A stretch of DNA of 64,000 nt from Spirochaetota bacterium (GCA_029974015.1 JARKUF010000040.1:62001-126000); one strand, 5' to 3'. Positions 42,761 through 51,392 are shown, counted from the stretch's first letter. The notes: generated from the letters alone by a model not told the origin. Numbers and translations: made by a program.

Positions 42761-45457
42761 ATGAGCGACAATAACAAAAAAACCATCCTCCTTGTGGAAG
42801 ATGAGGTCCTCATAGCCATGGCGGAGGCGCGGATGCTTGAGCGCCGCGGCTTCAATGTGCTCATGGCCCATTCCGGCGAAGAAGCCGTGAAGACTGTGGA
42901 CGATACTCCCGGCATTGACCTGGTGCTCATGGACATAGACCTGGGGCCCGGCATAGACGGCACCGAGGCGGCGGAGCGCATCCTGAAAGGGCGCGATATT
43001 CCCGTGGTGTTTCTTTCCTCCCATACGGAGCCCGAGGTGGTGGAGAAGACCGAGAAAATCACCTCCTACGGATATGTTGTAAAAAACACCGGTGAAACGG
43101 TCCTCGTGGCGTCCATTAAAATGGCGTTTAAGCTTTATGAGGCCCATCGACACATTGACGCCCAGAGGCAGGACCTGCAAGCTGCCAATGAGGAACTCCG
43201 GTCCACAATGGAGGAGCTTGAGTCTGCGAACGAGGAACTCCAGTCCGCAATGGAAGAGCTGGAAGCGACGAACGAAGAATTGGAGTCGATGAACGAGGAG
43301 CTCGTCCGCTCACAGGAAGAAATTTTAGAAAGGAATGAGACAATCGATTTCGAGCGCCGCCAGCTCATCTCCCTGTTCGACAGCATCAATGAAAGCGTCT
43401 ATGTGACGGACATGGAGACTTATGAAATTCTTTTCGTAAATAAGACCTTCCTGGACCTCTTAGGCAAGGACCCTGTGGGCGGTATTTGCTACAGGGAATT
43501 TCAAGGGTTGGACAGACCCTGTGAATTCTGCACCAATGATATAATTGCAAAAAGCGGCGGCGCTCCCTACATCTGGGAGTATTATAATCCCAAGGTTCGC
43601 CGCCATTTTCAAATAGTCGACCGCGTTATCCGCTGGCCCGACGGGAGGGACGTGCGCTTTGAATTTGCCTCTGATATCACGGAGAGAAAGCTCGCGGAAG
43701 AAGAAACCCGCCTCGCCCAAAGCCGTTTGCAGCGCGCCGAGATTGTGTCGAAATCCGGGAACTGGGAGTTTCATATCTCGACCAATAAGGTATTTGCTTC
43801 TGCAGGGGCCCGTGCCGTGTACGGGATTGGCCGGGCGGAATGGACCATCCCCGAGGTCCAGAAGGTCCCATTGCCGGAATACCGTCCCATGCTGGATCGG
43901 GCGCTTTCCGGGCTTGTGAACGAAGGCGCTCCATACGATGTGGAGTTTACAATTCGGCGTCCCGACAACGGAGAAACCGTTGATATCCATAGCATAGCGG
44001 AATTTGATAGAGAGAAAAACATCGTCTTTGGTGTAATCCGGGACATCACCGAGAGAAGCAGGGCCGAGAAGGCGCTCCGTGAGAGCGAGCAGAGGTTTCG
44101 CAATCTTTATGAAACGAACAAAGCCGTGATGCTTGTAGTCGATCCGGGCGATGGGGCCATTCTCAACGCGAACTCCTCGGCCTGCTCCTTTTATGGATGG
44201 ACGCGAAAAGAATTGCTGAAGATGACCATTCATGATATAAATACGCTCTCTCATGATGAATTGCAGAATGAGATGCGGCTGGCAACGGAAGAAAAACGAA
44301 ACTATTTTAACTTCAAACATCAACTTGCCGATGGTTCTATTCGTGATGTTGAACTGTACAGCACTCCCATGGTCAGGGATGGAAAAACGGCGCTGGTTTC
44401 AATAATCCAGGACATCACGTCTCGGAAGCGTATCGAAGAAGCCCTTAGAGAGAGCGAGGAGAGATGGCATTTTGCCCTTGAGGGAGCGGGCGACGGCGTG
44501 TGGGACTGGGACATAAGGACTAACAATGTGTACTTTTCCCCACGGTGGAAAAAAATGATAGGATATGCCGAAGATGAAATTAAAAATGACCTCTCGGAAT
44601 GGGAAAGCCGGGTGCATCCCGATGATATTGAGAGGGTGAAGGGGGAGCTCACAAGGTATTTTAACGGTGAGGACCCCTCCTACATCAGTCAGCACCGCCT
44701 GAAGTGCAAGGACGGCTCCTACAAATGGATATTAGACCGGGGCAGGGTGATGAGCCGGGACCAGGATGGGAAGCCCCTGCGCGCGATAGGCACCCACTCC
44801 GATATTACGGCCCTTAAAAAGATGGAGGAGGAACTCCTTCTTTCGGCTGAAGAAAAGCAGGCATTGCTGCGGGAGCTCCAGCACCGGGTCAAGAACAGCC
44901 TCGCCACCATTGCCTCCCTCGTTGGCCTCGAGTTGGAAAAGGCGGCTGCACAGGAAACGCGGGAGGCCCTCGATTTGCTTCGAAGCCGCATCGAATCGCT
45001 GTCCGCCCTCTATACCATGCTCTACGAGAGGGCTGAAACGCGGGAGGTGGAGCTGGGCCAATATCTTCAGCTTGTGGTGCAATCCCTGGAAAAGTCCCAG
45101 CTTGCCGGCGACGGGCGCGTCAAATTCCGGACGGAAATGGACAATGTGAAAATGGACGCAAAGCGGGCCTCCTCCCTGGGGCTTGTGGTAAACGAGCTGG
45201 TGATGAACGCGATAAAGCACGCTTTCCCCGGGAATGCGAAGGGGACCATAAGCGTGGCCGTCGCGGCAAAGGAGGGAGGCGCTGTCATTGAGGTGTCGGA
45301 CGACGGCAGGGGCCTGCCGGAGGGGTTCGATTTGCCCAAAGCGAAGGGGATGGGGCTTTCACTTGTGGAGCTTTTGGCCCGCCAGGTTGGGGGTACATTG
45401 GACCTTCGGCGGGAGAAGGGAATGTCCGTATTTCGGATAACGGTCCCGGAGGATTGA
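42761..45457 (+). CDS. REC-coiled-coil-PAS(4)-HisKA_2 sensor histidine kinase
   Basis: An 898-residue soluble kinase: receiver (5-125; DLVLMDIDLGPGIDG, SYGYVVKN), a signalling helix made of 7-residue repeats (about 130-200; ELxSxxEELESxNEEL pattern, also visible as a repeat in the DNA), four PAS domains (about 200-320, 325-435, 440-555, 560-695), HisKA_2 with His708 (LLRELQHRVKNSLATI) and HATPase (LVVNELVMNAIKHAFPG, DDGRGLPEGF). The second PAS region has conserved Cys residues (PCEFCTND) and might bind a metal. The ATG at 42761 has only a weak ribosome-binding site. Confidence 0.9.
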   Translation: MSDNNKKTILLVEDEVLIAMAEARMLERRGFNVLMAHSGEEAVKTVDDTPGIDLVLMDIDLGPGIDGTEAAERILKGRDIPVVFLSSHTEPEVVEKTEKITSYGYVVKNTGETVLVASIKMAFKLYEAHRHIDAQRQDLQAANEELRSTMEELESANEELQSAMEELEATNEELESMNEELVRSQEEILERNETIDFERRQLISLFDSINESVYVTDMETYEILFVNKTFLDLLGKDPVGGICYREFQGLDRPCEFCTNDIIAKSGGAPYIWEYYNPKVRRHFQIVDRVIRWPDGRDVRFEFASDITERKLAEEETRLAQSRLQRAEIVSKSGNWEFHISTNKVFASAGARAVYGIGRAEWTIPEVQKVPLPEYRPMLDRALSGLVNEGAPYDVEFTIRRPDNGETVDIHSIAEFDREKNIVFGVIRDITERSRAEKALRESEQRFRNLYETNKAVMLVVDPGDGAILNANSSACSFYGWTRKELLKMTIHDINTLSHDELQNEMRLATEEKRNYFNFKHQLADGSIRDVELYSTPMVRDGKTALVSIIQDITSRKRIEEALRESEERWHFALEGAGDGVWDWDIRTNNVYFSPRWKKMIGYAEDEIKNDLSEWESRVHPDDIERVKGELTRYFNGEDPSYISQHRLKCKDGSYKWILDRGRVMSRDQDGKPLRAIGTHSDITALKKMEEELLLSAEEKQALLRELQHRVKNSLATIASLVGLELEKAAAQETREALDLLRSRIESLSALYTMLYERAETREVELGQYLQLVVQSLEKSQLAGDGRVKFRTEMDNVKMDAKRASSLGLVVNELVMNAIKHAFPGNAKGTISVAVAAKEGGAVIEVSDDGRGLPEGFDLPKAKGMGLSLVELLARQVGGTLDLRREKGMSVFRITVPED

Positions 45458-45527
45458 GGGCCTCCGGGGAATGCGGCCCGGGCCGAATGGAAACGGTTGG
45501 CGCTTTACTACCCGGGAAACATCCCTG

Positions 45528-45551
45528 CGTTTTAGCCGGGGAGCTAAAACG
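45528..45551. terminator. Hairpin between convergent genes
   Basis: A perfect 9-bp stem (CGTTTTAGC 45528-45536 with GCTAAAACG 45543-45551) and 6-nt loop lie between the kinase gene (plus) and the methyltransferase gene (minus), whose stop codon is inside the stem. No long T tract follows in either direction, so termination is only likely. Confidence 0.4.
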
Positions 45552-46281
45552 TAATTAGAAAATCGGCGTAGATGTTTTCGAAGCTGTAACCTTCTTCGTC
45601 TTTCTCTGAATACTCTTTTAAAATTTCTTCTATATTCCCGGCGGCCCCTTCATCGGAGCCTATTCGGCGCGCGTAATACCGCGCCTCCGAAGCCGCGTCG
45701 GCGAAGCGCGTCGTTCTCCGCTGGACAAGGAGCTTCGCTGTATGGGGAACGCCCAGCGAGCCAAGGGCCGATGTTACGCTTAGCGCGAAATCTTTCGCGC
45801 TTTTTTCAATATACAGCGAAGCTCCTTGGCCCACGCGCTTCTTAATGATTTCTGAAAGGGTGCGGCTTTCGGCGTCATAGCGCACCAGAAGGACGGTCTT
45901 TCCGGAGAACAATTTCATTTTCCCAAGGGCCGCGGGTATGTCTTTCATCCCGTATATGGAATGGGCGCAGAGGGCGCCGTCGTGGCGCCACCCGAGCCAC
46001 TGCTCCCAGGAGACGGCGTGAACGCTGAGGCGCGGCGCGATATCTTCCCCGGTTTTTTCCCGCATTATGCGGGCCATCTCACCCGACGGCTCCACCGCCG
46101 TGACGCGGTGGCCGAGCATGGCCAGGGGAAGGGCGAAAAGCCCGGTCCCGGCGCCGATGTCGATGAGGCGCTCAAGCCCCGTGAGTTCCCGGGCCGCGGC
46201 ATCGAGAAGTTTCCCGGGGTAAGCCTCGGCAGTCATGCGGGCCTCGTATTCGCGGGCGAATTTCGGGTCGTTGAATCTCAT
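45544..46281 (-). CDS. SAM-dependent methyltransferase
   Basis: A 245-residue class I methyltransferase. LERLIDIGAGTGLFALPLA is the SAM-binding glycine loop, TAVEPSGEM the acidic loop, and ALCAHSIYGMKDIPAAL the later motif. The target is unknown; the N-terminus (FNDPKFAREYEARM) resembles small-molecule methyltransferases. The ATG at 46281 follows AAAGAG; a more upstream ATG (46320) lacks a ribosome-binding site. It is separated by about 50 nt from the GGEEF gene on the same strand. Confidence 0.8.
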   Translation of the reverse strand: MRFNDPKFAREYEARMTAEAYPGKLLDAAARELTGLERLIDIGAGTGLFALPLAMLGHRVTAVEPSGEMARIMREKTGEDIAPRLSVHAVSWEQWLGWRHDGALCAHSIYGMKDIPAALGKMKLFSGKTVLLVRYDAESRTLSEIIKKRVGQGASLYIEKSAKDFALSVTSALGSLGVPHTAKLLVQRRTTRFADAASEARYYARRIGSDEGAAGNIEEILKEYSEKDEEGYSFENIYADFLITF

Positions 46282-46332
46282 GCTATTACTCTTTGTTACG
46301 GGTTTCCCGGGGGCCGGCATGGAGGGACTGGC

Positions 46333-47106
46333 TTATTTGCTTTTACAATAGAGTTCCCGGATTTCCCGGTACCTGGCTTCATTTCCGCTTTCATGGATGC
46401 AGTAGCGGTCCTTTCCAAGCTGCTTGGCCTCGTAGAGGGCGTCGTCGGCGCAGGCCTGCATCTGCTCGTAATCGCGGTCTATTCGCCTGTTGATTACCAG
46501 GCGGGCGTCGGACAGGTCATAGGCAATGTGGGAGACTCCGGCGCTCACGGTGACGGAGAGGCCCTCGTCCCCATGCCGGATGATGAGGCCGCGGACTGCT
46601 TTAAAAATTTTGTCCAGGTACATCCGGGCCCCAGGGATGTCCGTGGAGGGGAGAATCACGTCGAATTCCTCTCCACCGAAGCGGATAACATAGTCCGTGG
46701 GGCGGGAGTTGCCCCTTATGATGTCGGCAATTTCCACCAGGACCCTGTCGCCAAGGTCGTGGCCGTACCGGTTATTGAAAACCGAGAAGTCGTCGATGTC
46801 GAAACGGATGAAGGAGATGTGGTATAACTGGCATTCCAGTCCGTGGTAAATCCGCGACGCCGTCTTCACTATATTCGTGAGATAATCTTTCTTGAACTTT
46901 AGCAGGTTCGTCTTCTCATCGATATTGATTTTCTGTTCGAGGAGGCGGTACTTGTCGAACATGGAGAAGTACTCAAGCTCCGTCTGCCGGATGGCGTCGA
47001 CAATTTCGTCGGTCACGGCGTCGTGGGCGAGGAGGTGCGTGAGGAGCCGGATGTTTCTGATTTGAAACTCGCTCAGGTCTTTTTCGTTGTTTTCGCTCTC
47101 TGACAT
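46333..47106 (-). CDS. Diguanylate cyclase (GGEEF)
   Basis: A 257-residue cyclase that makes cyclic di-GMP from two GTP. The helical N-terminus (about 1-95) has no recognised sensor; the catalytic domain (about 95-245) has FIRFDIDDFSVFNNRYGHD, the active GGEEF motif (144-148) and the inhibitory I-site RPTD (135-138) five residues before it, so product feedback is expected. The ATG at 47106 follows GCAGGTGG. Counterpart in the window: the HD-GYP protein at 14746. Confidence 0.93.
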   Translation of the reverse strand: MSESENNEKDLSEFQIRNIRLLTHLLAHDAVTDEIVDAIRQTELEYFSMFDKYRLLEQKINIDEKTNLLKFKKDYLTNIVKTASRIYHGLECQLYHISFIRFDIDDFSVFNNRYGHDLGDRVLVEIADIIRGNSRPTDYVIRFGGEEFDVILPSTDIPGARMYLDKIFKAVRGLIIRHGDEGLSVTVSAGVSHIAYDLSDARLVINRRIDRDYEQMQACADDALYEAKQLGKDRYCIHESGNEARYREIRELYCKSK

Positions 47107-47198
47107 AATCCACCTGCGGAGGAAATTGTGCCGACGTCCGCATCGCCGGACTGTATTTCTTTGCGAAGCTTTTCGCGCAATGTGAAATTGGGCAGTAA

Positions 47199-47218
47199 GC
47201 CCCCTCAGGCGAGGGGGC
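47199..47218. other. GC-rich hairpin upstream of the diguanylate cyclase gene
   Basis: GCCCCCTC and GAGGGGGC form a perfect 8-bp stem with a 4-nt loop, with a second small hairpin (TTGCG/CGCAA, 47161-47180) next to it. There is no T tract on either strand. It lies between the small membrane protein gene and the cyclase gene and may be a 5' leader structure or a weak terminator. Confidence 0.35.
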
Positions 47219-47278
47219 ATCTGTAAAGGCTTTCCTGAGTTATCGAAGATGTCAACCCTTTCTTAAGATGGCCGCGGA

Positions 47279-47515
47279 TTAAAATGTTTCGCCCGCCTTC
47301 CTTCCGCGCCTAAACACGGCAGTGCCGACTATTATCGAAACAACGCCCATCACCGTGAATATCGCCCCGGCCACATACCCTGCAGTTGTCCCCAGGGCGG
47401 CGATGATGAGTAAAAGCCCCAGTAGAAGGGAGGCGGTCCCGACCAGAGCAAGGACGGCGCCTGCGGCACAGCACAGCAGGCTTCCCACTGGTTTTTTATA
47501 AGCGGGCACTGGCAT
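47279..47515 (-). CDS. Small membrane protein
   Basis: A 78-residue protein with two or three hydrophobic helices (VGSLLCCAAGAVLALVGTA, SLLLGLLLIIAALGTT, YVAGAIFTVMGVVSIIVGTA) and a basic C-terminal tail. No family recognised. Its ATG overlaps the TGA of the LeuA-domain gene upstream on the same strand (ATGA), so the two are translationally coupled. Confidence 0.6.
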   Translation of the reverse strand: MPVPAYKKPVGSLLCCAAGAVLALVGTASLLLGLLLIIAALGTTAGYVAGAIFTVMGVVSIIVGTAVFRRGRKAGETF

Positions 47516-48015
47516 CAGGAGGCGCTGTCTTCCAGGGAAGTCCTGAGGATGGCGTATTCGAACCCGTCGATGAGGACCTTAAAGGAAGCGGCGTTGATGT
47601 TTTCAGAGAGAGAGTACACTTTCCAGACGCGCTCCCCATCCGTGAAGATGATGGTTACTTCCACTTCAGTGCTGGTGCCGCGCCGGGCGTCGAGTATATT
47701 GGCCCGGTAGTCCACGAGCTGGATTTTCTCAATTTCCGGAAAGAGGGGTATTAGGGCTTTTTTCAAGACTTTGGCAAGGGCGTCCACGGGGCCGTTTCCC
47801 GTCGAGGCCTCGTGGATGAAGCGGCCGTTTGCTTCAATCTGCACCGTAGCTTCCGGGTCAACTCCATTGTCTATGAGCCGGTACATCCCCACAATCTTGA
47901 AGGGCGCCGCATAGGTATTGAGGGACCGGGCAATCGAAAGATGCCCGCTGGCATCGATTATTTCGAAATTAAGCATGTGTTTTCGGTTTATGCGCTCAGC
48001 GTCGTAATGGGGCAC
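47515..48015 (-). CDS. Stand-alone LeuA/CimA-type allosteric (dimerization) domain
   Basis: A 166-residue protein corresponding to only the C-terminal regulatory domain of isopropylmalate or citramalate synthases. The matching stretches are VQIEANGRFIHEASTGNGPV, DALAKVLKKALIPLFPEIEK, LVDYRANILDARRGTSTEVE, VTIIFTDG and the terminal SLSENINAASFKVLIDGFEY. In full enzymes this domain binds leucine or isoleucine for feedback inhibition; no catalytic HMGL-like domain is encoded here or nearby. The start is GTG at 48015 with GGAAGG 6 nt upstream. It could be a free regulatory subunit or an amino acid sensor; the function is unproven. Confidence 0.8.
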   Translation of the reverse strand: MPHYDAERINRKHMLNFEIIDASGHLSIARSLNTYAAPFKIVGMYRLIDNGVDPEATVQIEANGRFIHEASTGNGPVDALAKVLKKALIPLFPEIEKIQLVDYRANILDARRGTSTEVEVTIIFTDGERVWKVYSLSENINAASFKVLIDGFEYAILRTSLEDSAS

Positions 48016-48064
48016 AATAAGCCTTCCAGCCCCGCGATGAATACCATTTTTTTAAGCAATCCCT

Positions 48065-48140
48065 TAAGGCAACCTCTAATAATTTGGTTTTCCCGCCCGC
48101 CTTCGGCGGGCGGGAAAACATGATTTTTAAAGCTTGCCTT
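48065..48140. repeat. Palindromic repeat (CCCGCCCGCC family), copy 6
   Basis: The core hairpin is GTTTTCCCGCCCGCC (48087-48101) with GGCGGGCGGGAAAAC (48105-48119). Outer arms AAGGCAACCTCTAATAATTT on the left and TTTTTAAAGCTTGCCTT on the right are imperfect complements and define a unit of about 75 bp. The left arm matches copy 1 (ACCTCTAATAA). Confidence 0.85.
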
Positions 48141-48240
48141 ATGATAGTGGCATTAGTAATTGAGTTGTCAAGGAATTATCAAGGAATTATCAAGCTGTTG
48201 TGTGATGCCGTGAAGAGATGTGAATTAAAAACCGGGTTAG

Positions 48241-48358
48241 CATCCTGTCGCGAGGAGCGCAGCGACGTGGCGATCTCAGCGGGTAACAGTATTTTCATGT
48301 GGCTCATTGTATAAAGAGATTGCCACGCCCCGAAACGACCGGGGCTCGCAATGACAGT
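48241..48358. repeat. Dispersed inverted-repeat element (TGCGAGGAGCGAAGCGACGT type)
   Basis: The left arm TGTCGCGAGGAGCGCAGCGA... and right arm (reverse complement CTGTCATTGCGAGCCCCGG...) match each other across about 35 bp and end in GATCTC/GAGATT. Similar intergenic palindromes occur in many unrelated bacterial genomes, as I recall from general knowledge; function unknown. It lies between the LeuA-domain gene and the GlgD-like gene. Confidence 0.65.
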
Positions 48359-48570
48359 GCTTAAGCCCGAAATTTAATTCACTCTCCCGTGAAGCAGATT
48401 GTACGGGTATGAAGACGGCCGGATTGGGGCTTTCTTTTTTTAATTGATTTTTAACCGTCGCTGGTGCATGTAGGTGTGAGCGTCAGGGGCCGGGAACGGC
48501 CCCGGGCGCCCGGACATTGTCCGGACCCTATCCGGCCGCGCAGGGCCCGGAGGAGCACCAGCCGAACACC
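48359..48570. other. Gap before the GlgD-like gene
   Basis: 212 nt without a gene. A perfect hairpin GGGGCCG-GGAA-CGGCCCC (48486-48503) lies 67 nt before the gene start. Just upstream of the neighbouring repeat, at 48169-48190, CAAGGAATTAT occurs twice in tandem. No promoter was assigned. Confidence 0.4.
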
Positions 48571-49731
48571 ATGGACGATGTAACCATCATATCATACCCG
48601 GGGGAGCGCAATGACGGCCTCTTGTCCCTCACCGGCGACAGGTCGAGATACCTTCTTCCCTTCGGAGGCCGTTTCCGGGTGGTCGATTTTACGGTCCGCA
48701 ATTCCCTTGCGGCCGGGGCGCGGCGCACTGTCATTTTCAGCAATATCCAGGACGACCTGGACGAATACGTCCACAACTACGGGGACTTCAAAAGCGAGAA
48801 ATTTCCCCGCATCAAGGTGGTGGCCAGCGAGGCCCAGGACATACAGATGTGTTACAAGCTGGTCCTGGACAGCAACACGGCGCTCTACATCATCTACAAT
48901 GGCGACAACCCTTCCCTTATCGACTTCGCCGGCATCGTAAAGAGGTTTCGTAAAACCCGGAAACATTCCCTGCTGTATAAAATGCACTTCGGCGGCCGCG
49001 CCTCCCTGGCGAATACTATCCTCGTCACCAACCAGAAAGCGCTTCTTTCCGTTATCAACCGCGCCATCGAAGAAAACCGGAGCGCTCCCAATGTCTTTGA
49101 AATGATCGTCAATATAATGGTGAACAAAGGTATAGAGACTTCCACATGTCATGTCCACTGCTGGCCCATACGAAGTATCCCGGAGTATTACGGGTACCAT
49201 ATAGATATTCTAAAAGGCAATGACCTGTTCGATCTCCTCTACCGGAAATCGGCGCTTTCGGGGCATATTAATACAAATGGTTACGCGAAGCTCGGAACGA
49301 ACGCGAAGATTAAACAATCCCTCGTTTCCGACGGCTGTGACATCAACGGCACTGTCCTCTCATCCATCGTGTACCCCGGCGCTGTTGTGGGTGAGGGGGC
49401 CTTTGTTAAGGAATGCGTCCTCCTGCCCCATGCGACCATAGGCCCCCGGAGCAGGCTCTACCGCACCGTTATGGACGAGAAGACCGTTTCCGGGGAAGGG
49501 CAGGTGGAATGGAACGTGGGCGAACGCTGTCTTATAGGCTCCGAGGCGGAGGGCATTAAAAACAACGACTTTCCCCGTTCCATACACAGCGGCATCACCC
49601 TTCTTGGAAAAAACTGCAGTATCCCCCACGGGGCCCGTGTGGGAGGCGCCTGCTATGTTGCCCCGGGCCTGGGGCAGGAGTTTTTTATCAAAAGTAAATC
49701 GCTCTACGACGGCATGTCCATCACCCGATGA
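48571..49731 (+). CDS. GlgC/GlgD-like nucleotidyltransferase homologue
   Basis: A 386-residue protein similar to ADP-glucose pyrophosphorylase, especially the GlgD-type subunit: RSRYLLPFGGRFRVVDFTVR, ALYIIYNGDNPSLIDFAGIV, a central AENRSAPNVFEMI-like region and a C-terminal left-handed beta-helix (KQSLVSDGCDINGTVLSSIV, YPGAVVGEGAFVKECVLLPH). The catalytic GGxGxRL loop is absent (the N-terminus reads ISYPGERNDGLLSLTGDRSR), so it is probably a regulatory or inactive subunit of glycogen synthesis, whose catalytic GlgC partner is not in the window. ATG 48571 has a poor ribosome-binding site (GGAGGAG 16 nt away). Confidence 0.75.
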   Translation: MDDVTIISYPGERNDGLLSLTGDRSRYLLPFGGRFRVVDFTVRNSLAAGARRTVIFSNIQDDLDEYVHNYGDFKSEKFPRIKVVASEAQDIQMCYKLVLDSNTALYIIYNGDNPSLIDFAGIVKRFRKTRKHSLLYKMHFGGRASLANTILVTNQKALLSVINRAIEENRSAPNVFEMIVNIMVNKGIETSTCHVHCWPIRSIPEYYGYHIDILKGNDLFDLLYRKSALSGHINTNGYAKLGTNAKIKQSLVSDGCDINGTVLSSIVYPGAVVGEGAFVKECVLLPHATIGPRSRLYRTVMDEKTVSGEGQVEWNVGERCLIGSEAEGIKNNDFPRSIHSGITLLGKNCSIPHGARVGGACYVAPGLGQEFFIKSKSLYDGMSITR

Positions 49732-51392
49732 AAACGCGTTTCCTTATCGCTTTCCTTGTTTTTTGTACCGCCTCCGCCGGGGCGGAAATCGCTGTTGTCC
49801 CCTATAAAATTGACGCGCCCTCGGCGGAATTTCCTGCCGCTCTTGGCGCCGAGTACGCGCGCCTCATGGCCGTGGCGGCAGCCGTGTCCCGCGGCATCGA
49901 TGTACACAATCCAAAGGACCTTGAGGCCGACCTCGTTAGGAACAAACTCGACCCGGCGGGGACCATCACTCCGGCGGAGCTCGACTCCCTCGGGAGGAGC
50001 CGCCTTTTGGACGCCTTCTTAGTCGGCACGCTCTACGCAGCGAAGGGGCATTATATTTCCGAAAGCGTCCTTTACTCGGTGAAGGACGGGAAGGTCGTTG
50101 CCCGGACGAGGGCAAAGGCGCGCACGCTGGTGGGCCTCGCAGAAGCCGAGATAGCCCGCGTCTTTCCCGGCGATGCCGGGCCGCGAAGGGCCTCCGGGCC
50201 CGGGAAGATGGACCTGGCCTTCGTCATCGATACCTCGTATAATGTGAAGCGGGACCGTGCCTCCCTGCATCGGGGAATAAAGGCCCTTGCCCGGGAGGTT
50301 TCGGACGACTGGGGCGGGGAGGCCAGGGTGAGCATCGTCCCCTTCCCCTCCGGGCCCGGCCTGGAGCGCTCCGCCCTTTCCATAAAAAGCGCCCTTGAGC
50401 TTTCAAAGGCCCTGGACGCCCTCGTCCCCGGAGGCGGAAATGACGCTAAATCCATCGAAAAGGCCCTCTCCGACGCAGTTAACAATGTGCCCTGGCGGAG
50501 CGGCGCGACGAAGCTCATGGTGATTGTCGCGGCGACGCCCTTTCCCCGTAGCACGCGCTTCCAGCACTATGCCCATTTCGCGAAGCGGAAGGGGATAATG
50601 GTATGCACTGTAGCCCTCGGGGACGTTACCGGCGAGGGGAGGGATTATCTCGCGGAGCTTTCCAGAGTGGGCGGGGGTTTCCATGCCGACGCGGCGTATC
50701 ACCGTAAGGTCTTCGACGCGAGGGGGTCCGGGACGGACCTGTATCTTGAAGCAGGGAGGCTCTTCACCTCCACGGCGTACGACAGGCGCTGGAGGGACGG
50801 GCTTTTCCGGCCGGAGCGCCGCGGCTCCCTCAGAGCGAAGGGCCGCGAATTTCTGAAAGAGGTGTTCTTCGACGAGAAGAAATACCCCATCGGGCCGGGC
50901 TCCATGGAGAAGGTCTTCGCCGCGGTTTCCTCGAAGGAGATAATCAACACTGGCGGGCTCGAGTGCAATGCCGCGGACCTTTTGGGGTCCTTCCCGGAAA
51001 AATATTTTTCCATGCCGGGGCGTGGGGCGGCCCGCACCATCGGGCGGGCCCTGGTGTATCAGGGCCGGACATCCATTTGGATTGACATCATCGACGGAAA
51101 CGACCTCGCGTTTTTCCGTGAGAAGGCGAAGGACGGGACGGTGTTTCCCCTGGGGGTGTCCGTTCAGAGAAAAAAGGACCTGCCCTATGGCTTCAGGTTC
51201 AACCCCCAGAGTTACGTTAGAAACCTTTCCGCCGATTACATCCCCGCCCTTTTAAAGGTGGACCTGGAGACCCTCATAAAAAAATCCTCGTATTACGCGA
51301 ACAACGGCCTATTCACTCCGCCTGTGTGGTTTCTGGACCTCAAGGTGGAGCGCGTGAAGTTCAAAAAAGAAGATAGGGACGTGCGGGATTAA
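49728..51392 (+). CDS. Exported von Willebrand factor A-domain protein
   Basis: A 554-residue protein with a short signal peptide (MKTRFLIAFLVFCTASAGA). The N-terminal part (about 20-150) is an unrecognised domain, followed by a vWA fold (about 160-350) with MDLAFVIDTSYNVKRD at the metal site; the DxSxS motif is altered to DTSYN, so metal binding may be weak. The C-terminal 200 residues are unrecognised. It overlaps the GlgD-like gene by ATGA. It might be a periplasmic binding or assembly protein. Confidence 0.7.
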   Translation: MKTRFLIAFLVFCTASAGAEIAVVPYKIDAPSAEFPAALGAEYARLMAVAAAVSRGIDVHNPKDLEADLVRNKLDPAGTITPAELDSLGRSRLLDAFLVGTLYAAKGHYISESVLYSVKDGKVVARTRAKARTLVGLAEAEIARVFPGDAGPRRASGPGKMDLAFVIDTSYNVKRDRASLHRGIKALAREVSDDWGGEARVSIVPFPSGPGLERSALSIKSALELSKALDALVPGGGNDAKSIEKALSDAVNNVPWRSGATKLMVIVAATPFPRSTRFQHYAHFAKRKGIMVCTVALGDVTGEGRDYLAELSRVGGGFHADAAYHRKVFDARGSGTDLYLEAGRLFTSTAYDRRWRDGLFRPERRGSLRAKGREFLKEVFFDEKKYPIGPGSMEKVFAAVSSKEIINTGGLECNAADLLGSFPEKYFSMPGRGAARTIGRALVYQGRTSIWIDIIDGNDLAFFREKAKDGTVFPLGVSVQRKKDLPYGFRFNPQSYVRNLSADYIPALLKVDLETLIKKSSYYANNGLFTPPVWFLDLKVERVKFKKEDRDVRD

